NCBI GenBank assembly: GCA_033856535.1
Contig: JAWVEV010000214.1
Span: 1 to 58,548, forward strand
Reading direction: 5' to 3'
Length of the DNA stretch: 58,548 nucleotides
From: JAWVEV01 sp033856535
GTDB lineage: Bacteria; Actinomycetota; Thermoleophilia; Miltoncostaeales; Miltoncostaeaceae
This document shows, in pieces, positions 33,526 through 40,414 of this stretch; the stretch's first letter is position 1, and the number at the start of each line of letters is the position of its first letter. The translations under genes and the position numbers were made by a program. The notes beneath the pieces were generated by a model. The model was not told where the DNA came from, did not search any database, and saw nothing but the letters and a program-made list of their open reading frames with translations.

Positions 33526-35622
33526 GTGTCGATCCTCGGCGGTTATCCACGATTCCAGACGGCCCCGCCGACGCTGCCGCACGTCGAGCGCCAGAAGGCC
33601 GCCCGCGACGCCCGGCACCCGCGCGAGCCGCTCGCCGCCGACCCGGCCGAGCGGAAGGTCTACCGGCTGCGTCCCGTCGCGGGCTCCGACCGGGCCTCGG
33701 AGGCGCTGCGCGCGACCCTCGATCCCGAGCAGCTCGCCGTGGTCGAGGAGGCCCGGGGGCGGGCGCTGGTGCTGGCGTCGGCCGGCTCGGGCAAGACGCG
33801 CACGATCGTGGCCAAGCTGGCGCACGTGGTCGGCACCGGCACGGCGCCCGAGTCGGTGATGCTGGTCACCTTCACGCGCCGGGCGGCCCGCGAGATGACC
33901 GGGCGGGCGCAGGCCGCCGCCGCCGCCGACCTGTCCGGCATGGCGGCGGGCACCTTCCACTCGATCTGCCAGCGGATCCTGCGCAGCCACGGGCCGCTGG
34001 TGGGGCTGCCGTCGGCCTTCACGGTGCTCGACGCCGAGGACCAGAGCGACCTGGTGGCCGTGGCCCGCGACGCCGCGCTGGCGGGCCTGGAGTCGCGGCC
34101 CTCGCTGCCGAAGCCCGGCGTGGTCGCCGGCTGGGCCGGCCTGGCGGCCGAGAGCTCCCGGGCGTTCGCGTCGGTCGTCGTCGAGCAGAACCCGCGCCTC
34201 GGCGACCGGATCGAGCTGCTGGCCGAGATCGCCGCCGGCTACGAGGAGCGCAAGCGCGCGATGGGCGCGGTCGACTACGCCGACCTGCTGGTGCTGGTGC
34301 GCCGGCTGCTCGCCGAGCACGAGACCGTGCGCCGGCGCCTCTGCGAGCGCTTCCGCTGGGTCCTGGTGGACGAGCTCCACGACGTGAACCCGATCCAGGC
34401 CGAGCTGGCCGAGGCGTTCGCGGGGGAGGGCGGCAACCTGGTGGCGGTCGCCGATCCCGACCAGTCGATCTACTCGTGGCGCGGCGCCGACCCGGAGGCC
34501 GTCGACCGCTTCGCGGCCGCGCCCGACACGCGGATCTTCCCGCTGAGCACGAACTACCGCTGCTCGCCCGAGATCGTCGCGCTGGCCCAGGAGACGCTCC
34601 CGGCGGGCAACCCGTACGGCAAGCGGCTGCGCTCGGCCCGGCCGGCGACCGGCCAGCCGCCGGTGGTGGCCCACCTGGCCTCGGTGCAGGAGGAGGCCGC
34701 CTTCGTCACGCAGCGGATCGCCGACCTGATCACCGAGGGCCGCGAGCCGGGCGACATCGGGGTGCTCTACCGCGCGCACCACCACTCGGTGGACCTGCAG
34801 CTCGCGCTGACGACCGCCGGCGTGGAGTTCGAGCTCTACTCGGGAGCGCGCTTCGTGGAGAGCGCGCACGTAAAGGACGTTCTCGCGTTCTGCCGCGTGC
34901 GCCACAACCCGCGCGACGAGCTCGCCTGGCACCGGGCGCTGAAGCAGGCGGAGCGGGTGGGCGAGCGAACCGCGGGGAGGGCGCTGGCCGAGCTGCGGAC
35001 GAGCGCCGACCCGCTGGCGACGGCCGCGGCGCTCGGCGACGCCGGCCCGCCCGGCGCCCGGCCGGGGCTGCGCCGCCTGGCCGACACGGTCCGCGCGGTG
35101 GCCGGCATGGAGCGGCCCGAGGAGATCGTGCTCGAGGTGGCCCGCGCCGAGTGGTTCCGCGACCGGCTGCAGCGCACGTACCCCAACTGGCGCGACCGCG
35201 AGGCCGATCTGGCGCGGCTGGCCGAGCTGGCGGCACGGCGCGAGGACCTGGCGGCCTTCCTGGCCGACCTGGCGCTGGCCGAGCGCGTGGAGGCCGACGA
35301 GGACGTCTCGGGGCCGGCGCGCCGGGTCGCGCTCTCGACGGTGCACCAGGCCAAGGGCCTCGAGTGGCCGGTCGTGTTCGTGCTGCAGGTCGAGGCGGGC
35401 AGCTTCCCCTCGTCCTGGGCGGTCAGCGAGGGCAACCTCGCCGAGGAGGAGCGGCTCTTCTACGTCGCGGTCACGCGCGCGGCCGACGAGCTCTACCTCT
35501 GCCGCCCGATCGCCGCGCGCCGTCCCTGGGACACCGGCGCCGACGCCGTGGTGATCAACTCGGGCCTGGGCTTCCTCGACCGCGACCTGGGCGGCCTCGT
35601 CGAGGAGTGGTCCGTCCGGTAG
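33526..35622 (+). CDS. UvrD/Rep-family ATP-dependent DNA helicase
   Basis: GTG 33526, 698 aa. SF1A motifs in order: Q motif LDPEQLAVVEE, Walker A ASAGSGKTRT (Lys90), Ia LVTFTRRAAREMTGRA, II VLVDELHDVNPIQ (DELHD instead of the usual DEFQD), III VADPDQSIYSWRGA, IV STNYRCSPEIV, V LSTVHQAKGLEWPVVFV and VI ERLFYVAVTRA. The first 65 residues are a basic, Pro-rich extension. Domain 2B is compact and there is no C-terminal nuclease. It should unwind DNA 3' to 5' in repair or replication restart. Another copy may be the true UvrD. Confidence 0.92.
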   Translation: MSILGGYPRFQTAPPTLPHVERQKAARDARHPREPLAADPAERKVYRLRPVAGSDRASEALRATLDPEQLAVVEEARGRALVLASAGSGKTRTIVAKLAHVVGTGTAPESVMLVTFTRRAAREMTGRAQAAAAADLSGMAAGTFHSICQRILRSHGPLVGLPSAFTVLDAEDQSDLVAVARDAALAGLESRPSLPKPGVVAGWAGLAAESSRAFASVVVEQNPRLGDRIELLAEIAAGYEERKRAMGAVDYADLLVLVRRLLAEHETVRRRLCERFRWVLVDELHDVNPIQAELAEAFAGEGGNLVAVADPDQSIYSWRGADPEAVDRFAAAPDTRIFPLSTNYRCSPEIVALAQETLPAGNPYGKRLRSARPATGQPPVVAHLASVQEEAAFVTQRIADLITEGREPGDIGVLYRAHHHSVDLQLALTTAGVEFELYSGARFVESAHVKDVLAFCRVRHNPRDELAWHRALKQAERVGERTAGRALAELRTSADPLATAAALGDAGPPGARPGLRRLADTVRAVAGMERPEEIVLEVARAEWFRDRLQRTYPNWRDREADLARLAELAARREDLAAFLADLALAERVEADEDVSGPARRVALSTVHQAKGLEWPVVFVLQVEAGSFPSSWAVSEGNLAEEERLFYVAVTRAADELYLCRPIAARRPWDTGADAVVINSGLGFLDRDLGGLVEEWSVR

Positions 35623-35632
35623 ACGGCCGCGC

Positions 35633-35638
35633 TAGGTT
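35633..35638 (+). promoter_or_regulatory. -10 box of the DUF3891-deoB unit (leaderless)
   Basis: TAGGTT ends 7 nt before ATG 35646, no ribosome site between. It lies just after the helicase stop. Confidence 0.55.
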
Positions 35639-35645
35639 TCGCCCG

Positions 35646-36437
35646 ATGATCGTCTCCCGGCGCGACGAAGGCCTGCTGATGGTCCGCCAGGTCGATCACC
35701 AGCACCACTGCGGCCTGATGGCCGAGGCGTGGGGGAACCGCGAGTTCGGCCGGCCCGAGCCCTACCGGCCGCTGGTCGACGCCGCCACCTGGCACGACGA
35801 GGGCTGGCGGTCCTGGGAGGCCGCGCCCGAGGTCAACGGCAGCGGCCGCCCGATCGACTTCCCGGACCTCGACCGGACGGTGCACACCGAGCTCTACCGC
35901 GACTGCATCGGGTACGCGCTCTCGATGGGGCCGCGCGCCGGGCTGCTCGTGAGCATGCACGGGCAGGGGCTCTACGAGCGCCGCCTCGGCCTCGACGGCC
36001 CGCCGCCGTCCCGCGCCGACCGCCCGCCGGCCGTGCGCCGGTTCCTGGAGGACCAGGAGGCGCTGCAGGCGCGCCTGCGCCACGACCTGGGCGACGTGGG
36101 GATCGAGCCGTGGGCGTGGGCCGGCTACCGCCTCCTGCAGGCGTGGGACCTGCTGAGCCTCTACATGCTCTGGAAGCCGCTCCCGGCCGGGGAGGAGGGC
36201 GAGCTGCCCCGCGTCCCCCGCGGCGTGGGCGACGACGAGGGCGTCACGATCCGCCTGCACGCCGACGGGCCCGCGAGCTGCGTCTGCGACCCGTTCCCGT
36301 TCGCGATGGACGAGGTGGCGCTGCCGGTGGCCGCGCGGGTGATCCCCGACCGCGCCTACCGGTCCGACGACGAGCTGCGGCGCGCGCTCGCCAACGCCGA
36401 GTGGATGACCCTGGAGTGCGTGGCGCGACGCGCCTAG
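35646..36437 (+). CDS. DUF3891 family protein
   Basis: ATG 35646, 263 aa. It opens MIVSRRDEGLLMVRQVDHQH and has WGNREF, ATWHDEGWRSWEAAPEV and LLVSMHGQGLYERR, the conserved blocks of DUF3891. The conserved His, Asp and Glu residues suggest a metal-bound helical hydrolase related to HD-type folds, but no activity is established to my knowledge. Two nt separate it from deoB, so it shares that transcript. Cytoplasmic. Confidence 0.85.
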   Translation: MIVSRRDEGLLMVRQVDHQHHCGLMAEAWGNREFGRPEPYRPLVDAATWHDEGWRSWEAAPEVNGSGRPIDFPDLDRTVHTELYRDCIGYALSMGPRAGLLVSMHGQGLYERRLGLDGPPPSRADRPPAVRRFLEDQEALQARLRHDLGDVGIEPWAWAGYRLLQAWDLLSLYMLWKPLPAGEEGELPRVPRGVGDDEGVTIRLHADGPASCVCDPFPFAMDEVALPVAARVIPDRAYRSDDELRRALANAEWMTLECVARRA

Positions 36438-36439
36438 AG

Positions 36440-37618
36440 GTGGGCCGCCGGGCCGTCGTGCTGGTGCTGGACGGGGTGGGGGCGGGCGCCGCGGTGGACG
36501 CCGACCGCTTCGGCGACGCCGGCGCGGACACCCTGGGTCATGTCGCCGCCGCGGTCGGGGGCCTGCGGTTGCCGGCGCTGGAGCGCCTGGGCCTGGGGGC
36601 GATCGCGCCGCTCGCCGGCGTCGCGGTGCCGGAGCGACCGGCGGCCCTGGTGGGCCGGTTGGCCGAGCGCTCGGCGGCCAAGGACACCACCACCGGCCAC
36701 TGGGAGCTGATGGGCTGCCGCACCGACGTCGCGCCGCCCACCTACCCCGGCGGCTTCCCGCCCGAGGTGATGGACGCGTTCGCCGCCGCGATCGGGAGGG
36801 GATGGCTCTGCAACGCGCCGGCGTCCGGCACCCAGGTGCTCGAGGACTTCGGCGCCGAGCACCTGCGGACCGGCGACCCGATCGTCTACACCTCGGGCGA
36901 CTCGGTCTTCCAGGTCGCCGCGCACGAGGAGGTCATGTCCCGGGAGGAGCTCTACGCCGCCTGCGCGGCGGCGCGCGCGATCCTGGCCGGGCCGCACGCG
37001 GTGTCGCGGGTGATCGCCCGCCCGTTCGGCGGACGCCTCGGCGCCTTCGCGCGCGATGCGGGCGGCCGGAAGGATCTCTCGCTGCCGCCCTCGGGACCGA
37101 CGGCGCTCGACCGCCTCACCGACGCCGGCGTGCCGGTCCACGGCGTCGGCAAGATCGCGCAGGTCTTCGCCGGCCGCGGCGTGGCCGGCGACCACCCGAC
37201 CGCGGGCAACGCGGAGGGGATGGCGGCGGTCGTGACGCTGCTCGGCGAGCTCGAGGCCGGGCTCGTGTTCGCGAACCTGATCGACTTCGACCAGCTCTAC
37301 GGGCACCGCAACGACGTCGAGGGCTTCGCCGCCTGCCTCGAGGAGCTCGACGCCGCCCTGCCGGCGCTGCTCGACGCGCTCCGGCCGGGCGACCTGCTGG
37401 CCATCACCGCCGACCACGGGAACGACCCGACGATCCCCTCGACGGACCACAACCGCGAGTGGGTCCCGCTGCTGGTCCACGTGGCGGGCTGGGACCCGGC
37501 CGGCGCGCGTTGGGTCGGCGAGTACGGCGACCTGGGGCAGACCGTGCTGGCGCGCCTCGCCCCGCGGGCCTCGCGCGCGGGGCTCTCGGGCCGGCCCATC
37601 CCCCTCGCGGGAGCCTGA
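36440..37618 (+). CDS. deoB: Phosphopentomutase
   Basis: GTG 36440, 392 aa. Alkaline-phosphatase-superfamily metal ligands are seen: VLVLDGVGAGAAVDADRFGD, phosphoryl-acceptor Thr in AAKDTTTGHWELMG, GKIAQVFAGRGV, NLIDFDQLYGHRND and ITADHGNDPTIPSTDHNRE. It interconverts ribose (or deoxyribose) 1- and 5-phosphates. It acts after the pyrimidine-nucleoside phosphorylase encoded at 42497, so the window holds two steps of nucleoside salvage. Convergent with dodecin. Confidence 0.96.
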   Translation: MGRRAVVLVLDGVGAGAAVDADRFGDAGADTLGHVAAAVGGLRLPALERLGLGAIAPLAGVAVPERPAALVGRLAERSAAKDTTTGHWELMGCRTDVAPPTYPGGFPPEVMDAFAAAIGRGWLCNAPASGTQVLEDFGAEHLRTGDPIVYTSGDSVFQVAAHEEVMSREELYAACAAARAILAGPHAVSRVIARPFGGRLGAFARDAGGRKDLSLPPSGPTALDRLTDAGVPVHGVGKIAQVFAGRGVAGDHPTAGNAEGMAAVVTLLGELEAGLVFANLIDFDQLYGHRNDVEGFAACLEELDAALPALLDALRPGDLLAITADHGNDPTIPSTDHNREWVPLLVHVAGWDPAGARWVGEYGDLGQTVLARLAPRASRAGLSGRPIPLAGA

Positions 37619-37640
37619 GCCGGCCCGCGGGCCGTTCCCT

Positions 37641-37859
37641 CTACGCGCCGCCCTCGTACTTGAACGAGAGCTGAAGGCGCGCGCGGTAGCTCGAGATCGT
37701 GCCGTCCTCGCCGATGGTCACGTCCAGCTTGGAGACCTCCGCGACACGCAGGTCGCGAAGGGACCCTGACGCCGTCTTCACCGCGGTGGCCGCCGCGTCC
37801 TCCCACGACTCCGAGCTCGTGCCCACGACGTCGATCACCCTGTAGACGCTGTTGCCCAT
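37641..37859 (-). CDS. Dodecin
   Basis: ATG 37859 after AAAGGACC; 72 aa, the normal length. The sequence VYRVIDVVGTSSESWEDAA is the dodecin signature with the helix, and the third strand reads YRARLQLSFKYEG. Dodecins form hollow dodecamers that store flavin or FMN between paired Trp residues; Trp here is in ESWED. Monocistronic, convergent with deoB (22-bp gap). Confidence 0.93.
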   Translation of the reverse strand: MGNSVYRVIDVVGTSSESWEDAAATAVKTASGSLRDLRVAEVSKLDVTIGEDGTISSYRARLQLSFKYEGGA

Positions 37860-37967
37860 CGGTGGTCCTTTCGCGAAGAGAGAGTGGCCCCCGCGAGCCG
37901 GCCGAGCCGGGCTCGCTCGTGACAAGCATCACGAACTGAGGCCACGGCGGCAAGGGCGTCTCGGGCC

Positions 37968-38750
37968 CTAAATGCGGACGGCACCCTCGTCGCGCAGGCG
38001 TTCGAGGTTCAGCGCCAGGCGCTCGCGCAGGTTGGCATCGGCGGGCAGGGCGACCAGGCCGCGCTCGGGCGTGCCCACCTCGACCGAGGCCGCGTCACCG
38101 CGGGTGGCGAGCCGCCACGCCGCGTAGGCGCAGGCGATCGCGTCGAGGCGCGCGGCGTCGGCGATGACCGCCCAGTCGTCGCCCTTCGGATCCGGCGCCC
38201 AGCCGCCCAGGTCGACGACCGCGGCGAGCAGGCCGTGCGCGGGCAGGAGGCCGGCCGGCTTGGCGCGGCCGCCGGCGCGCGGGCGGTACTCGGGCGGGCG
38301 CAGCGGGAGCCAGAGGGCGCGGTAGTCGGCCAGGGGGAGGGGCGGCGCACCGGCGGGGTGATCGCGCTCCCAGGCGAGCTGGCGGAGCACGTGGCCGGGG
38401 AGGGTCTCCACCAGCCGACGGCCGGCGCCGAGCCGCGGCGCCAGGGTCTCGCCCCGGATGCCCCCGTGGATCTGGACCAGCCGGCGGCGCGACGTCGGGA
38501 ACGCCGGCACGTCGCACCAGGCGAGGGCCTTCTCCAGGTCGCGCTGGCCGCGCTCATCGGGAACCGCGAGGGGCGCGTCGACCGCGAGGACGGTGGCCGA
38601 CGCGGGCAGCGCGGCGAGGATCTCCTCGTCGCCGGCGACCAGGTCGAGCGCCGTCAGGCGGCCCTCGGCGTCGAGCCGGGCGACCGCCGAGCGCCGCGGC
38701 GAGTCCACCAGTTCGAGCGTTTGGAGCAGGTGCAGCCCGGCGGCCTCCAC
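37968..38750 (-). CDS. DUF429 family protein (predicted RNase H-fold nuclease)
   Basis: GTG 38750, 260 aa. DUF429 features: LAVDAPLAVP with an acidic residue after the strand, RRRLVQIHGGIRG, a region with ETLPGHVLRQLAW, and DDWAVIADAARLDAIACAYAAW with the second acidic pair. TAGGGT ends 6 nt before the GTG. The family is predicted to share an RNase H-like fold; its role is not established. The N-terminal strand is a little degenerate (VDSPRRSAVARLD). Confidence 0.8.
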   Translation of the reverse strand: MEAAGLHLLQTLELVDSPRRSAVARLDAEGRLTALDLVAGDEEILAALPASATVLAVDAPLAVPDERGQRDLEKALAWCDVPAFPTSRRRLVQIHGGIRGETLAPRLGAGRRLVETLPGHVLRQLAWERDHPAGAPPLPLADYRALWLPLRPPEYRPRAGGRAKPAGLLPAHGLLAAVVDLGGWAPDPKGDDWAVIADAARLDAIACAYAAWRLATRGDAASVEVGTPERGLVALPADANLRERLALNLERLRDEGAVRI

Positions 38751-38756
38751 GGCCCG

Positions 38757-38805
38757 ACCCTACCGGCGGCCCGGGCTTTCGCCGCCCTTGCGGGGCGACT
38801 ATGGT
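38757..38805. promoter_or_regulatory. Two divergent leaderless promoters
   Basis: Minus strand TAGGGT (38762-38757) is 6 nt from GTG 38750; plus strand TATGGT (38800-38805) is 7 nt from ATG 38813. Neither gene has a ribosome site. Confidence 0.55.
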
Positions 38806-38812
38806 CCCCGGA

Positions 38813-39124
38813 ATGAGCGCCATCCTGCTCTTCATCATCGCGGCGGCGGCCCCCTGGGTGGTCCATCTCGCCCCGCCGCGACAGCGCTTCCTGGCGCTGA
38901 TCCTGGTGCTCGCCGTCTTCCTGCTCTACTGGATCTTCGCCAAGAACCCGCTCACCTCGTGGGCGCTCTGGGCGGGCCTCGCGGCCGGGATCGTGAGCGC
39001 GCTGCTCGCGGCCGGCGCGCTGATGGGCCGCCGCGGGGGGCGGGGCCGTGGCCGGCGCCGCCCGCGGGCGCGCGGGCATTCGCCGCTCGAGGACCCGAGC
39101 GGCGAGCCCACGGGGGAGATCTAG
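38813..39124 (+). CDS. Small membrane protein with basic tail (103 aa)
   Basis: ATG 38813 is used because the upstream ATG 38801 lies inside the -10 box. Three hydrophobic helices (about residues 2-18, 24-42, 47-72) are followed by an Arg/Gly-rich cytoplasmic tail (MGRRGGRGRGRRRPRARG) and an acidic end. Family not recognised. The basic tail could bind nucleic acid or lipid head groups. Ended by a terminator shared with the cupin gene. Confidence 0.7.
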   Translation: MSAILLFIIAAAAPWVVHLAPPRQRFLALILVLAVFLLYWIFAKNPLTSWALWAGLAAGIVSALLAAGALMGRRGGRGRGRRRPRARGHSPLEDPSGEPTGEI

Positions 39125-39134
39125 GGAGAAGCGA

Positions 39135-39160
39135 CGAGGGCCCGCCGAAGCGGGCCCTCG
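39135..39160. terminator. Bidirectional terminator
   Basis: CGAGGGCCCGC (39135-39145), loop CGAA, exact complement (39150-39160). A perfect 11-bp stem between the convergent membrane-protein and cupin genes. Confidence 0.8.
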
Positions 39161-39185
39161 ATGTTCGGCTCGACGACGGGTCGCG

Positions 39186-39713
39186 TCAGAGGCCCGGGCG
39201 CTCGCTCGGCGGGCCCATGGTGACGCCGAAGCGCGCCTCGAGGCCGGGGATGCTCGACGGGTCCATCTCGAGGGCGTAGCGCGCGCAGAGCTCGCCGAGG
39301 AGCTCCGGCGGCGCCGCGGCCGCGCCGCCGGCGTCGACCAGCTCGGCGAAGAAGTCCTCGAACCCGGCGGGGGAGATGATCTCCAGGATCCGCGCCGGCG
39401 TGTCGCCCGCGTTCCAGAAGGTGTGCCACTGGGCGCGCGGCTTCCAGACCAGGTCGCCGGGGCCGGCGAAGACGACCTCGTCGCCGAGCAGCGCGCCCAT
39501 CCGGCCCTCGAGCACGAAGCTGTACTCGTCCTCGCGGTTGTGGCGGTGCAGGGGGGCCGCGAGCCGGCCCACCGGCATCGGGTGCTCCACCAGGGAGAAC
39601 CGCTCGTCGGTCTCGCCCCCGTCGATCATGAACCGCACACCGATCGAGCCGAGATCGCCCTGCCGCCCCTCGGTCGGCCCCAGGATCCGCGCCGGAATCG
39701 TCTGCGCCTGCAT
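39186..39713 (-). CDS. Cupin-domain protein
   Basis: ATG 39713 after GAGGAGAACGG; 175 aa. A single cupin barrel: PLHRHNREDEYSFVLEGRMG holds the first metal motif (His, His, Glu), and WHTFWNAGDTPARILEI the second His. The remaining C-terminal segment is helical. It might be a dioxygenase, isomerase or small-molecule binder. It is divergent from a TetR gene, which probably controls it. Confidence 0.88.
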   Translation of the reverse strand: MQAQTIPARILGPTEGRQGDLGSIGVRFMIDGGETDERFSLVEHPMPVGRLAAPLHRHNREDEYSFVLEGRMGALLGDEVVFAGPGDLVWKPRAQWHTFWNAGDTPARILEIISPAGFEDFFAELVDAGGAAAAPPELLGELCARYALEMDPSSIPGLEARFGVTMGPPSERPGL

Positions 39714-39761
39714 CGCCGTTCTCCTCGTCCGAAAGTTTGGGTGCACGCTTCTGTGCGCTGA

Positions 39762-39791
39762 ACGCTATGCGAGGGCGCCCGTTCCTGTCAA
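39762..39791 (-). promoter_or_regulatory. Promoter of the cupin gene
   Basis: Minus strand TTGACA (39791-39786), 18 bp, TAGCGT (39767-39762): the only perfect -35 consensus I found here. A leader of about 45 nt with a ribosome site follows. Confidence 0.7.
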
Positions 39792-39817
39792 ATGGATGCA
39801 CGCACGTGTACTGTCAA
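39785..39817 (+). promoter_or_regulatory. TetR promoter and shared control region
   Basis: TACTGT (39809-39814) ends 6 nt before ATG 39821. CTGTCAA occurs at 39785-39791 and again at 39811-39817, and CACG-CA-CGTG lies between; these overlap both divergent promoters and are candidate operator elements. Confidence 0.5.
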
Positions 39818-39820
39818 GGC

Positions 39821-40414
39821 ATGGCGCGGAAGTATGAGCTCAAGAAACGGGCGGAGCGGCAGGCCGAGACGCGCCGGCGGATCGTCGAGGCGACGATCGA
39901 CCTCCACGCCACGATCGGCCCGGCGCAGACGACGGTGAGCGCGATCGCCGAGCGCGCCGGGGTCCAGCGCCACACGGTCTACGCGCACTTCCCGACCGAG
40001 GACGACGTGATGGAGGCCTGCTCGGGCCACTACATGGCCGAGCATCCGCCGCCGGACCCCGAGGCCTGGCGGGGCATCGCCGACCCGTGGGCGCGCCTCG
40101 AGACGGCGCTCGCCGAGCTCTACGCCTGGTACGCGGCGAACCGCGGCATGCTCGCCAACGTCATGCGCGACCGCGAGGTGCACGCGCCCACCCGTGAGGT
40201 CGCGGAGCGCCGGATGGGCCCGTGGGGCGGGAGCGTGTGGATGGCCCTCACCGACGGCCTGCCGGCCGCCGGCGGCACCGCGGCCCTCCTGGCGCTCGCG
40301 CTCGAGTTCGGCACCTGGCGGTCCCTGGCCGGCAACGGGGTGCCGCCGGCCGACGCGGGGCGGCTGATGGCCGGCGCGATCCGCGCCGCCTCACCGGTCG
40401 CCGGGCCCGCCTAG
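39821..40414 (+). CDS. TetR-family regulator next to cupin gene
   Basis: ATG 39821, 197 aa. HTH: TRRRIVEATIDLHATIGPAQT, TVSAIAERAGVQRHTVYAHF and PTEDDVMEACSGHY. The C-terminal half (90-190) has the aromatic WYAANRGMLANVMRD segment often seen in regulators sensing hydrophobic ligands. Divergent from the cupin gene. Its TAG shares a CTAG with the stop of the convergent propeller gene. Confidence 0.87.
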   Translation: MARKYELKKRAERQAETRRRIVEATIDLHATIGPAQTTVSAIAERAGVQRHTVYAHFPTEDDVMEACSGHYMAEHPPPDPEAWRGIADPWARLETALAELYAWYAANRGMLANVMRDREVHAPTREVAERRMGPWGGSVWMALTDGLPAAGGTAALLALALEFGTWRSLAGNGVPPADAGRLMAGAIRAASPVAGPA